Below are positions 25,504-33,611 of a stretch of DNA of 64,000 nt, piece after piece. The stretch spans positions 244,706 to 308,705 of the forward strand of contig CALVLH010000001.1 in NCBI GenBank assembly GCA_944336975.1, in the 5' to 3' direction. A program made the translations under genes and the position numbers. Below the pieces are notes generated by a model. That model was not told the origin of the DNA and searched no databases. It saw only the letters and a program-made list of their open reading frames with translations. This DNA comes from an uncultured Clostridia bacterium (GTDB lineage Bacteria; Bacillota; Clostridia; Christensenellales; Borkfalkiaceae). Every line of letters begins with the position of its first letter. The stretch's first letter is position 1.

Positions 25504-25779
25504 ATGAATATTTATCTGATCGCATTTTTGTGTGCGTGCGGGGCGATGTCTCTCATCGCGTTTATCTGTTACGGCTCGGATAAAGGCAGGGCGAGGCGCG
25601 GGGAATGGCGGATCCCCGAAAAGGTGCTGCTCGGGCTTTCCTTTTTCGGGGGGAGCGTCGGCGGGCTCCTCGGCATGAACGCATTCCGCCACAAGACGAA
25701 GCATTGGTATTTCTGGGCGGTCAACCTGGCGGGACTCGTCTGGCAAGCGGTCGCCGCATATTTTCTTTGCGCGCTGTGA
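25504..25779 (+). CDS. DUF1294 small membrane protein
   Basis: A 91-residue protein with two or three membrane segments and the DUF1294 core: DKGRARRGEWRIPE, then LGLSFFGGSVGGLLGM, then FRHKTKHWYF. The family is widespread and has no established function; in some proteins the domain is fused to cold-shock domains. The start at 25504 is chosen because the promoter lies between here and the earlier ATG. It is a short single-gene transcript. Confidence 0.85.
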   Translation: MNIYLIAFLCACGAMSLIAFICYGSDKGRARRGEWRIPEKVLLGLSFFGGSVGGLLGMNAFRHKTKHWYFWAVNLAGLVWQAVAAYFLCAL

Positions 25780-25814
25780 TCGCGCCTTTTTCTTCCGCTT
25801 TTTTTCTTTTCATA

Positions 25815-25843
25815 TTGACAATTACACGCAAAACATTTATAAT
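25815..25843 (+). promoter_or_regulatory. Perfect sigma-A promoter directly abutting the esterase start codon
   Basis: TTGACA (25815-25820), 17 bases, TATAAT (25838-25843). Only 6 bases separate the -10 box from the ATG at 25850, so the predicted first transcribed base is the start codon itself. Confidence 0.8.
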
Positions 25844-25849
25844 AAAATC

Positions 25850-26629
25850 ATGTTGAAAAAATTTGACGTGACCGTACCTGCGCCCTCGGGAGAACAGAGA
25901 CGAAGCGCTTATGTATGGCTTCCCGACGGTTATGACGGGGAGAAACGCTATCCCGTGCTGTATATGTTCGACGGGCACAATCTCTTTCTCGACGAAGACG
26001 CCGCCTACGGGCAGAGCTGGAAAATGGGGGAATATCTCGCCGCGAACGCGACTCCGCTCATCGTGGCGGCGGTCGAGTGCGACAAGAAAGACCGCCTGAG
26101 CGAATATTCGCCCTTTCCCTTTTCCGTCAAAAGGCTGGGCTGGGAGTCCCGCGGCAAGGGGAAAGCGTATATGGATTGGCTGACGGGGGAGTTCAAGACC
26201 CGGATCGACGGGGAATTTTGCACGCTGTCAGACCGTAGGCATACCTACATCGCGGGGAGCTCGATGGGTGGGCTGATGTCGCTGTATGCGATCACGGCGT
26301 ATAACGGGGTGTTTTCCGCCGCCGCCGCGCTTTCGCCCAGCCTTTGGGCGGATCCCGACGAATGCGAACGGATGCTTCTGTCCGCCGAGTTTCTGCCGCA
26401 CACGCGCATCTACGTCGATTATGGGAGCGAAGAACTGAAAACGCACCCCGCGAGGCAGAAACGCGGACTGAAAAAATGCGCCGCGGCACTGTTGGCGAGC
26501 GGTGTGTCCCACACCTTCCGCGTCGTGGACGGCGGAACGCACAACGAGGGATCCTGGGGCAGACAGATCCCCGCATTCATGGAATGCCTCGGCATCGCCC
26601 GAGGAGAGGAGCCGAACGAAACCGTATGA
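25850..26629 (+). CDS. Esterase of the EstD/Fes-like alpha/beta-hydrolase family
   Basis: A 259-residue hydrolase with the nucleophile elbow GSSMGG (catalytic Ser near residue 139), an upstream YPVLYMFDGHNLF strand typical of the 'putative esterase' family, and a late His in GGTHNEGSW. It has no signal peptide. It probably cleaves an ester on an imported sugar or siderophore; the substrate is unknown. The promoter lies so close that the mRNA would be leaderless if the ATG at 25850 is used; no Shine-Dalgarno sequence is present. The next gene overlaps by 4 bases. Confidence 0.8.
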   Translation: MLKKFDVTVPAPSGEQRRSAYVWLPDGYDGEKRYPVLYMFDGHNLFLDEDAAYGQSWKMGEYLAANATPLIVAAVECDKKDRLSEYSPFPFSVKRLGWESRGKGKAYMDWLTGEFKTRIDGEFCTLSDRRHTYIAGSSMGGLMSLYAITAYNGVFSAAAALSPSLWADPDECERMLLSAEFLPHTRIYVDYGSEELKTHPARQKRGLKKCAAALLASGVSHTFRVVDGGTHNEGSWGRQIPAFMECLGIARGEEPNETV

Positions 26630-27807
26630 AAAATTTTGTGTTTATTTCCCCGAATTTTCCCGCGAATTATTGGAGATTCTGCGCGGAACTCAAAAAGAAC
26701 GGCATGAACGTTTTGGGCGTGGGCGATTGCGCTTACGACAAACTTTTGCCGCAACTGAAAGATTCCCTGACCGAATATTATAAGGTCGGAAGCCTGGAAA
26801 ATTACGACGAGGTGTATCGCGCCGTCGCGTTTTTCGCCTATAAATACGGAAAGATCGAGTGGCTGGAAAGCAACAACGAGTATTGGCTGGAGCAGGACGC
26901 GAAGTTGCGCGACGACTTCAACATCGGCACCGGGTTCCGCACGGCGGATATGGACCGCATCAAATACAAATCCAAGATGAAAGCGTATTATCGCGAAGCG
27001 GGGATCCCCGTCGCGCGCTATCATCTCGTGGACGATCTCGCGGGCTGTCTCGCCTTTATCCAGAAAGTGGGCTATCCCGTCGTCGTCAAGCCTGACAACG
27101 GCGTGGGGGCGAATGCGACCTACCGCATTTCCGACGAGTATGAACTGCGCACCTTCCTTTCGCAAAAGCTCAAAGGGTATATCATGGAAGAATACGTCCC
27201 CGGCGAGGTCTGTTCTTACGACGCGATCGTGGACTCTTCCGGAACTCCCGTGTTCGAAACAGGGAACGTCACACCCAATTCGATCATGGACGTGGTCAAT
27301 ACGCACGACAACAGCATCTATTATATCGTGAAGGAACTTTCGCCCGACGTACGCAAGCGCGGAAGGGATACTCTGAAGAGTTTCGGCGTCAGGAGCCGCT
27401 TCGTGCATTTCGAGTTTTTCCGCCTCACGCAGGACTGTCATCTCGGCAGGAAAGGGGAGGTCGTCGCGTTGGAAGTGAACATGCGCCCCTGCGGCGGCTA
27501 TTCTCCCGATATGATGAATTTCGCCAACAGCGTCGACGTCTACAAGATCTGGGCGGATATGATCGCCTTCGACCACGTCAATGCGCTTCCGCGCGGGGAA
27601 AAGAGCTTCTGCGCTTACATGGGGCGCCGCGACGGGAAAAATTTCCGTATGTCGCACGAATATGTCATGCACGAATACGGTGCGAATATGCGCATGGTGG
27701 AGCGGATTCCGCCCGCGCTCGCTCCCGCCATGGGCGATCAGATGTACGTCGCCGTGTTCCCCACAGAAGAGGCGCTCTGGAAGTTCTATCGCGATCTGAG
27801 CGAATAA
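26626..27807 (+). CDS. ATP-grasp domain enzyme of unknown substrate
   Basis: A 393-residue protein with an N-terminal Rossmann-like part (FVFISPNFPANYWRFC) and an ATP-grasp fold: the GYPVVVKPDNGVGANATYRI nucleotide-binding segment, YIMEEYVPGE adenine-binding loop and late metal-binding VVALEVNMRPCGGY. ATP-grasp enzymes join a carboxylate to an amine or thiol through an acyl phosphate. The substrate cannot be predicted. Its ATG overlaps the esterase stop codon (ATGA), so the two probably act in one small pathway. Confidence 0.8.
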   Translation: MKNFVFISPNFPANYWRFCAELKKNGMNVLGVGDCAYDKLLPQLKDSLTEYYKVGSLENYDEVYRAVAFFAYKYGKIEWLESNNEYWLEQDAKLRDDFNIGTGFRTADMDRIKYKSKMKAYYREAGIPVARYHLVDDLAGCLAFIQKVGYPVVVKPDNGVGANATYRISDEYELRTFLSQKLKGYIMEEYVPGEVCSYDAIVDSSGTPVFETGNVTPNSIMDVVNTHDNSIYYIVKELSPDVRKRGRDTLKSFGVRSRFVHFEFFRLTQDCHLGRKGEVVALEVNMRPCGGYSPDMMNFANSVDVYKIWADMIAFDHVNALPRGEKSFCAYMGRRDGKNFRMSHEYVMHEYGANMRMVERIPPALAPAMGDQMYVAVFPTEEALWKFYRDLSE

Positions 27808-27812
27808 ATCAC

Positions 27813-27846
27813 GCCGCCGCGGAATGCTCCGCGGCGGCATTTTCTT
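27813..27846 (+). terminator. Terminator of the esterase/ATP-grasp operon
   Basis: A perfect 11-bp stem (27813-27823 with 27828-27838, loop ATGC) followed by ATTTTCTT. Downstream (about 27872-27930) a longer imperfect stem of unknown role leads into a T-rich stretch. Confidence 0.85.
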
Positions 27847-27962
27847 GTCGGTCGGTCAAGTATGTTTGCCCGAGTCGGTTCGGCGGTTCTTCTGTTCCTG
27901 AACTTCGAGCCGACTCTGTCGTTTTCAAAATATTTTTTTGTTTTTTCGGAAAAAAATTTCGT

Positions 27963-28113
27963 GTTCGCCTATGCGAACGTTTGACAGCACTCTTAGGATG
28001 TGATATAATACGACCGTAAACGCGATGGGAGACCTGCGTTTTTATCGGCGCATTAAGTTCGTTTATGCGAACCGGATGCGTTATTTGCAAGAGCGTAGTT
28101 CGCACAAGCGAAC
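27963..28113. promoter_or_regulatory. Three 16-bp palindromes GTTCG-N6-CGAAC around the feo promoter
   Basis: Copies lie at 27963-27978 (centre CCTATG), 28057-28072 (centre TTTATG) and 28098-28113 (centre CACAAG). The first touches the -35 box; the others are in the leader. Centres are 94 and 41 bases apart, close to whole helical turns, as for a DNA-looping repressor. The binding protein is unknown; iron-dependent regulation is inferred from the genes. Confidence 0.65.
27981..28009 (+). promoter_or_regulatory. Consensus promoter of the feo operon
   Basis: TTGACA (27981-27986), 17 bases, TATAAT (28004-28009). The predicted leader is about 147 bases and contains two of the palindromes. Confidence 0.85.
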
Positions 28114-28162
28114 TAAAATGCGAAAGCGCGGACAGCGCGTTTTCGGCAAGGAGAAAAAAATC

Positions 28163-28375
28163 ATGCCTTTGGTATTTGCCCCCGTGGGGCAGGAAATGAA
28201 AGTCGTCAAGATCGTATCCGACGACAAGACGAAAAAACATCTCGCCAATCTCGGAATCTTATCGGGAGCGACGATCACGGTGGTCTCATCCACGGGCGGG
28301 AACGTCGTCTGCATCGTAAAGGACGGCAGACTCGCGCTGGACAGAAACGTATCCATGCACATTTTCGTTGCGTGA
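28163..28375 (+). CDS. feoA: FeoA-domain protein, first copy
   Basis: A 70-residue SH3-like FeoA protein; the KKHLANLGILSGATITVVSS core and the RLALDRNVSMHIFV end are typical. FeoA is a small cytoplasmic partner of the FeoB ferrous-iron transporter. The start at 28163 is set by AAGGAG 11 bases upstream. It is followed 34 bases later by a second FeoA. Confidence 0.9.
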   Translation: MPLVFAPVGQEMKVVKIVSDDKTKKHLANLGILSGATITVVSSTGGNVVCIVKDGRLALDRNVSMHIFVA

Positions 28376-28409
28376 TGAGGTACGGGATAAGAATATAAGG
28401 AGTGGCAAT

Positions 28410-28643
28410 ATGAAAAAAACGTTGGACGAATTCAACATCGGAGAGGCGGGAAAGATCGTATCCGTCTCGGGAGAAGGGCGCTTGCGGCGCAGACTGTTCG
28501 ACATGGGAGTCACGCCCGGCGCGGAAGTGCTGCTACGGAAAAAAGCTCCGCTCGGCGATCCGCTGGAAGTGACGATCCGAGGCTATGAACTCACTTTGCG
28601 CAAGACGGAAGCCGCCTGCGTGACCATGGAGGTGGAAAAATGA
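28410..28643 (+). CDS. feoA: FeoA-domain protein, second copy
   Basis: A 77-residue FeoA with the fuller family pattern (RRRLFDMGVTPGAEVLLRKK, PLGDPLEVTIRGYELTLRK). It diverges clearly from the first copy, so the duplication is old. AAGGAG precedes the ATG, and its stop codon overlaps the feoB start by 4 bases. Two FeoA proteins with one FeoB are common in Clostridia. Confidence 0.92.
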   Translation: MKKTLDEFNIGEAGKIVSVSGEGRLRRRLFDMGVTPGAEVLLRKKAPLGDPLEVTIRGYELTLRKTEAACVTMEVEK

Positions 28644-30937
28644 AGAAATTTGCCTTGGCGGGAAACCCGAACTGCGGTAAGACGACGCTGTTCAACGCGC
28701 TGACGGGTTCCACGGCTTATGTCGGGAACTGGCCGGGCGTCACCGTCGACAAGCGGGAGGGAACGTATAAGCGCTGTCCCGAACCCGTTTCCGTCGTCGA
28801 TCTTCCTGGGATTTATTCGCTTTCTCCCTATACGCCGGAAGAGGTGATCTCCCGCAATTTCATTTTGGACGAACGCCCCGACTGCGTCATCAACATCGTG
28901 GACGCGACCAACCTCGAGAGAAATCTCTATCTCACGACGCAGCTCATGGAGATCGACGTCCCGCTCGTCATCGCACTGAACATGATGGACGCGGTGGAGA
29001 AGAACGGCGACGCGATCGACGCGAAGGCGCTGGAAAAGAAGATGGGCGTGCCCGTCGTGGAGATTTCGGCGCTCAAAGGCAAGGGGATCGCGGAACTCAT
29101 GGACCGCGCCTATCGCGCGAGCGAAAAGGCGAGACGGGGCGAGACGGTGCTCCGCGATTCGCCGCTCGCGCATCTCATCCGCGACGTGACCATCGCGCTG
29201 GAGGGGCAAAAGGTCTCCGCGCCGCTCTTCCACGCGGTCAAACTGAGCGAGACGGACGAGATCGAGGTGAAGATGCACCCCGAACTCGTGCGGATGGTGG
29301 AGGAGTTCAAAGCGACTTTTTCTGACGATACGTTCGGGACGGATTTCGAGGCGATCGTCGCTGACGCGCGTTATCGCTACATATCGCAGAACTTTTCTTC
29401 CGTTCTGACCAAAAAGGATGCCGAACGGGGAAAACTCACCAAGTCCGATCGGATCGACCGTGTGTTGACGCACAGGATCTGGGGGATCCCTATTTTCCTC
29501 GTTATCCTCTTCGCGGTCTTTCATCTTACCTTTTCGGAGGATTTTCTCTATCTCGGAGCCATCTTCCGCCTTCCCTCGCTGGAAGAGCTGGGGCTGATGA
29601 CGGCAGACGGCGAATATATCAATTTCGGCGCGCAGTTTGCGGCGGTATTCTATGACGGCGCAGTCTATTCGCCGGGCGTGATGCTCACCAATCTGCTCTC
29701 GCTTGCGCTCGACAGCGTCTCCGCTCTTGCCGCAGGCTGGCTGTCCTCGTCTCCCGCGTGGGTTTCGGGCTTCCTCGTGGACGGCTGTCTCGGCGGTCTG
29801 TTCGCGGTGCTCGGCTTCCTGCCGCAGATCCTGCTCCTGTTCCTGTTTTTCTCCGTTCTGGAAGACACGGGGTATATGGCGCGCGTTGCGTTCATCCTCG
29901 ATCGCATCTTCCGTAAGTTCGGGCTTTCGGGCAGGGCGTTCATGCCCATGATCATGGGCTTCGGCTGTTCGCTCCCCGCGATGATCAACACGCGGACGCT
30001 CGCGGACGAAAAGGAGCGCACGGCGACCATCCGCGTCATCCCGTTCTTTTCCTGCGGCGCGAAACTGCCCATTCTGACGGCGATCGCGGGCGCGATCATC
30101 TATCAGCTCGGCGCGGGAAATGCCGACGTCATCACCTATTCGATGTACCTGCTCGGCATGGCGACGGCGATCGTGACTGTCATCCTTATGCGCTCGACGA
30201 CCATGCGCGGCGATGTTCCGCCGTTTATCATGGAACTGCCCGCGTATCATCTTCCGCAGTTCCGCGGGCTGATGATCCACCTGTGGGATAAACTCAAGCA
30301 CTTCGTCAAAAAGGCGTTCACCATTATTCTCGTGTCTACCATTCTGGTCTGGTTCCTGTCCCACTTCAACTGGGCGTGGGGATACCTCGACGATGAGCAG
30401 ATGAACGAAAGCATCCTCGCGAGCGTCGGAATGCTCCTTCAGCCGCTGTTCACGCCGCTCGGGTTCGGTTCGCAGCTTACGCAATACGGCTGGATCTTCG
30501 CGGTGGCGGCGATCAACGGTCTGATCGCCAAAGAGAACGTCGTTTCCACGTTCGGGACGATCGCGGCGTGCCTCGGCTTCGCCCTGATGGACGGCATGGA
30601 CGAAGGGGTGGCGGAAGCCGTCTCCATGATGCAGGCGACGGGCATCACCGTTCCCGCGCTCATCGCGTTCATCGCGTTCAACATGACGACCATTCCCTGC
30701 TTTGCGGCGGTGGCGACGGCGAAAGCGGAACTTCCCAAGGGGAAATTCAAGTGGACGCTCCTTTTCTGGTTGGTGACTTCCTATATCGTCGCTTCCATGA
30801 TCTATGTCATCGGGAGTTGGTGGTGGACGGCGTTCCTCTATGCCGCGGCGTTCGCGGTCGCGATCGCGCTCATCGTGCTTTGGAATAAAAGACGCCCCGT
30901 CTCGCATAAAGTAAACAGGGGAGAGGAGGCGGAATAA
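28640..30937 (+). CDS. feoB: Ferrous iron transport protein B
   Basis: A 765-residue FeoB. The N-terminal G domain has G1 GNPNCGKT (residues 8-15), G3 DLPGIYS and G4 NMMD; a helical GDI-like part follows (about 170-265). The membrane part contains the two Gate repeats and paired core helices with conserved Cys and Glu patches (SFILDR-type and GCSLPAMINTRTL regions). It takes up Fe2+ under anaerobic conditions. A very short gene for a Cys-rich partner overlaps its stop codon. Confidence 0.97.
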   Translation: MKKFALAGNPNCGKTTLFNALTGSTAYVGNWPGVTVDKREGTYKRCPEPVSVVDLPGIYSLSPYTPEEVISRNFILDERPDCVINIVDATNLERNLYLTTQLMEIDVPLVIALNMMDAVEKNGDAIDAKALEKKMGVPVVEISALKGKGIAELMDRAYRASEKARRGETVLRDSPLAHLIRDVTIALEGQKVSAPLFHAVKLSETDEIEVKMHPELVRMVEEFKATFSDDTFGTDFEAIVADARYRYISQNFSSVLTKKDAERGKLTKSDRIDRVLTHRIWGIPIFLVILFAVFHLTFSEDFLYLGAIFRLPSLEELGLMTADGEYINFGAQFAAVFYDGAVYSPGVMLTNLLSLALDSVSALAAGWLSSSPAWVSGFLVDGCLGGLFAVLGFLPQILLLFLFFSVLEDTGYMARVAFILDRIFRKFGLSGRAFMPMIMGFGCSLPAMINTRTLADEKERTATIRVIPFFSCGAKLPILTAIAGAIIYQLGAGNADVITYSMYLLGMATAIVTVILMRSTTMRGDVPPFIMELPAYHLPQFRGLMIHLWDKLKHFVKKAFTIILVSTILVWFLSHFNWAWGYLDDEQMNESILASVGMLLQPLFTPLGFGSQLTQYGWIFAVAAINGLIAKENVVSTFGTIAACLGFALMDGMDEGVAEAVSMMQATGITVPALIAFIAFNMTTIPCFAAVATAKAELPKGKFKWTLLFWLVTSYIVASMIYVIGSWWWTAFLYAAAFAVAIALIVLWNKRRPVSHKVNRGEEAE

Positions 30938-31104
30938 TGCAGCCTATCGAGATCATCGTCATCGCGGCGGCGGTCCTGTTTGTGGCGCTCGTGACGATCG
31001 GAGCGATCGTGCGCAGAAAGAAGGGGAAATCCTCCTGCGGATGCGACTGTTCGTCCTGCGGCGGCTGTTCCGCGTGCAAGGAACGGAAGGAAAAGAAAAG
31101 TTGA
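30937..31104 (+). CDS. FeoB-associated Cys-rich membrane protein
   Basis: A 55-residue protein whose ATG overlaps the feoB stop (TAATG). It has one N-terminal membrane helix (about residues 4-25), a basic stretch, and a cysteine cluster CGCDCSSCGGCSAC. This is the family found right after feoB in many Firmicutes, presumed to handle iron or help FeoB. It is the last gene of the operon. Confidence 0.85.
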   Translation: MQPIEIIVIAAAVLFVALVTIGAIVRRKKGKSSCGCDCSSCGGCSACKERKEKKS

Positions 31105-31147
31105 ATTAGTTCACACATCGATAGCAATCTCCATAAAATCTTCGGGG

Positions 31148-31188
31148 GACGGACGGACGAACGAAATCGTCCGTCCGTCTTCCATTTT
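31148..31188 (+). terminator. Terminator of the feo operon
   Basis: A 13-bp perfect stem built of GGAC repeats (31148-31160 with 31167-31179) followed by TTCCATTTTAT. The rest of 31105-31361 is AT-rich with only the next promoter. Confidence 0.75.
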
Positions 31189-31273
31189 ATTCATAAAATA
31201 TGAATATTTATACAGAAACGGCGAATTTTTTGCCCTTTCGGAAATAAAAAATGCGTATAATCTCCTTCGCCAG

Positions 31274-31302
31274 TTGACAATTTTTTTCCGATTTGTTATG
31301 AT
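31274..31302 (+). promoter_or_regulatory. Promoter of the citrate-synthase-like gene
   Basis: TTGACA (31274-31279), 17 bases, TATGAT (31297-31302). Confidence 0.8.
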
Positions 31303-31361
31303 AAAACATGAATTGTTGAAAAAGCGCAGCGGGCGGATACCCGCGCGCGGAGAAGGAAGTT

Positions 31362-32753
31362 ATGATTTTTTACAACAAGAGCACCAATATGTTGGAGGAC
31401 GAGGTCTACCATTACGAGTTGCAGGACGTGGAACAGCCCGAACTGTTCCGCGAGATGTTCGATTACGAGAGCATTCCCAAGATCTCTTTCAACCACAGAA
31501 ACGTCCCGATGAACGTCCCCGAGGAGATCTGGATCACCGACACTACCTTCCGCGACGGGCAGCAGTCCACGTCGCCGTTCACCGTGAAGCAGATCGTCGA
31601 TCTGTATAAGCTGATGGCGCGTCTGGGCGGCCCCAAGGGGATCGTGCGGCAGTCGGAGTTCTTCATCTATTCCAAGAAGGACAAAGACGCGCTCCGCGCC
31701 TGCCAGGATACGGGGCTGAAATTCCCCGAGATCACGACCTGGATCCGCGCGAACGAAAAGGATTTCGAGCTCGTCAAGCAGGCGGGTGTAGCGGAAACGG
31801 GCATTCTCGTGAGCTGTTCGGACTATCACATCTTCAAAAAGATGAACCTCACCCGCCGTCAGGCGCTCGATAAATATCTCGGCATCGTCAAGAGCGCGCT
31901 TTCTTACGGCATCCGCCCGCGCTGCCATTTCGAGGACATCACCCGCGCCGATTTTTACGGATTCGTGGTGCCGTTTGCCTATCAGCTGATGCAGCTTTCG
32001 CGCGAGAGCGGGATCCCCATCAAGGTGAGGATGTGCGATACGATGGGATTCGGGGTATCCTTCCCCGGGACGTCGCTTCCCCGCAGCGTGCAGGGGATCG
32101 TGTACGGGCTCAATCACTATGCGGGCGTGCCGCACGAACTGCTCGAATGGCACGGGCATAACGATTTTTATAAGGTGGTCACCAACGCGTCCACGGCGTG
32201 GCTGTATGGGGCGTCGGGCGTCAACTGCTCCCTGCTCGGGATCGGCGAGCGCACGGGCAACTGCCCGCTCGAAGCGATGGCGGTGGAATATGCTTCCCTG
32301 CGCGGTACGATGGACGGGATGGATTTCACGGCGATCACCGACATCGCGGACTATTTCGAGCGCGAGATCAACTATCCCGTGCCGCCCAAAACCCCGTTCG
32401 TCGGCCGCGCCTTCAATTCCACGAGAGCGGGCATCCATGCGGACGGAATGCTCAAAGACGAGGAGATCTACAACATCTTCGACACGGCGAAGATCCTCAA
32501 CCGCCCCGCGCGCGTTTCCGTCAACAAGACGAGCGGGCTGGCAGGCATCGCGTTCTGGATCAACGACTATTATAAACTGCCCGACGAGCACAAGGTGGAT
32601 AAACACGACCCGCTCGTCGCAAAGATGAAGGAACGGGTGGACGCGGAATACGAGGAGGGGCGCAACAGCTCCTTCGGAGACGATGAGCTGGTCAACCTCA
32701 TTTACAGTATCGATTCTCACCGCATCCGTGAATTCGACGCGTTCAGTCAGTGA
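31362..32753 (+). CDS. HMGL-like acyl transferase, probably Re-citrate synthase
   Basis: A 463-residue enzyme of the isopropylmalate/homocitrate synthase superfamily. TIM-barrel landmarks are ITDTTFRDGQQS (metal-binding Asp and catalytic Arg), the CHFEDITRADFYGF segment, and HGHNDF supplying metal-binding His residues. The LeuA-type C-terminal regulatory domain is missing, and the first ~50 residues resemble the group that includes the Re-face citrate synthase of Clostridium kluyveri. It would make citrate for glutamate synthesis in an anaerobe lacking ordinary citrate synthase. Homocitrate or isopropylmalate synthase remain alternatives. It is a single gene upstream of a Crp/Fnr regulator. 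Confidence 0.75.
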   Translation: MIFYNKSTNMLEDEVYHYELQDVEQPELFREMFDYESIPKISFNHRNVPMNVPEEIWITDTTFRDGQQSTSPFTVKQIVDLYKLMARLGGPKGIVRQSEFFIYSKKDKDALRACQDTGLKFPEITTWIRANEKDFELVKQAGVAETGILVSCSDYHIFKKMNLTRRQALDKYLGIVKSALSYGIRPRCHFEDITRADFYGFVVPFAYQLMQLSRESGIPIKVRMCDTMGFGVSFPGTSLPRSVQGIVYGLNHYAGVPHELLEWHGHNDFYKVVTNASTAWLYGASGVNCSLLGIGERTGNCPLEAMAVEYASLRGTMDGMDFTAITDIADYFEREINYPVPPKTPFVGRAFNSTRAGIHADGMLKDEEIYNIFDTAKILNRPARVSVNKTSGLAGIAFWINDYYKLPDEHKVDKHDPLVAKMKERVDAEYEEGRNSSFGDDELVNLIYSIDSHRIREFDAFSQ

Positions 32754-32754
32754 G

Positions 32755-32783
32755 AAAAAGCCGTCCGCGGGGACGGCTTTTTT
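32755..32783 (+). terminator. Factor-independent terminator
   Basis: AAAAAGCCGTCC (32755-32766) pairs with GGACGGCTTTTT (32771-32782), loop GCGG. Confidence 0.9.
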
Positions 32784-32791
32784 ACATTGGG

Positions 32792-32820
32792 TTGACAGGA
32801 CCTTGCAAGTATGATAAGAT
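32792..32820 (+). promoter_or_regulatory. Promoter of the Crp/Fnr regulator gene
   Basis: TTGACA (32792-32797), 17 bases, TAAGAT (32815-32820). Confidence 0.75.
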
Positions 32821-32849
32821 AAGCGGGACCGAACGCGGAGCGAAAGACC

Positions 32850-33518
32850 ATGCAGACATTATCCGAATATTTCCCTTTCTGGGCAAAACTGAACGAATCC
32901 GACCGCCGCGCGCTGGAAGGCGCCGCGCGGAAAGCGAAGCTGTCCGCGTATGAGCGGGCGGGCAAGAACGGCGATTCCTGCGCGGGGCTGCTTGCCGTGC
33001 AGAGCGGGAGACTGCGCATCTATACCGTGACGGAGACGGGAAAAGAACTCACGTTATACCGCCTGTTCGAGGGGGATATCTGCCTGCTGTCCGCGTCGTG
33101 TATGTTCCGCAGCCTGCAATTTGCCGTGCGCGTGGAGGCGGAAGAGGAGACGCAGGTGATCGTGCTCCCGACGGAGTCGTTCCGTCCCATAGCGGAACAC
33201 AGCGCGCCTGCGGCGAATTACGTCAACGAACTGATGGCTTCGCGGTTCAGCGAAGTCATGTGGAAGGTGGAGGAGATCCTGGGCAAGAAAATGGATTCCC
33301 GCCTTGCGGAACTGCTCCTCGAAGAAGCGTCGCTTTCGGACGGAAAGACGGTCACGGTCACGCACGAGAGGCTGGCGGCGCATCTCGGCAGCGCGCGCGA
33401 GGTCGTCACCCGCCTGCTCCGCTATCTGCAGGACGAGGGCATGGTGCGTCTCTCGCGCGGAAAGATCGAGATCGCCGACGAGGCGCGGCTGCAAAAACTC
33501 GCGCGGGAGACCGCCTGA
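32850..33518 (+). CDS. Crp/Fnr family transcriptional regulator
   Basis: A 222-residue protein with an N-terminal cyclic-nucleotide-type beta barrel (about 1-120; LLAVQSGRLRIYTVTETGKE, LYRLFEGDICLLS) and a C-terminal winged helix (about 150-215; VTVTHERLAAHLGSAREVVT as the recognition region). A run of early Cys residues for an FNR iron-sulfur cluster is not seen; only Cys44, Cys76 and Cys83 occur in the barrel. It probably senses redox state or a small effector. The thioredoxin gene lies 93 bases downstream, with a candidate binding palindrome at its promoter. Confidence 0.9.
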   Translation: MQTLSEYFPFWAKLNESDRRALEGAARKAKLSAYERAGKNGDSCAGLLAVQSGRLRIYTVTETGKELTLYRLFEGDICLLSASCMFRSLQFAVRVEAEEETQVIVLPTESFRPIAEHSAPAANYVNELMASRFSEVMWKVEEILGKKMDSRLAELLLEEASLSDGKTVTVTHERLAAHLGSAREVVTRLLRYLQDEGMVRLSRGKIEIADEARLQKLARETA

Positions 33519-33539
33519 ACCGCTGCGGAAAAGAGAGGT

Positions 33540-33580
33540 GTGATAATGTCACGGTGATCGCGTTTGATTGCGGGTATAAT
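33540..33580 (+). promoter_or_regulatory. Thioredoxin promoter with a Crp/Fnr-like palindrome at about -41
   Basis: TATAAT (33575-33580) has no recognisable -35 box at the right distance (CGGTGA). Instead GTGA-TAATG-TCAC (33540-33552) is centred near -41 from the predicted start, the place used by class II Crp/Fnr activators. The half-sites are 5 bases apart, one less than the Crp consensus. Confidence 0.5.
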
Positions 33581-33611
33581 AGAACCGTAAAGAAAAACAC
33601 GGAGGTGCCGT

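Noticed and set aside
27870-27935. Small RNA or leader hairpin between the ATP-grasp terminator and the feo promoter
   Set aside because: An imperfect stem (AGTCGG...CCGACT) precedes a T-rich stretch, but there is no promoter for it and no conserved element recognised.
27963-28113. LexA boxes at the feo promoter
   Set aside because: The Gram-positive LexA site is CGAAC-N4-GTTCG; here the arms are in the opposite order with a 6-base centre, so it is a different motif.
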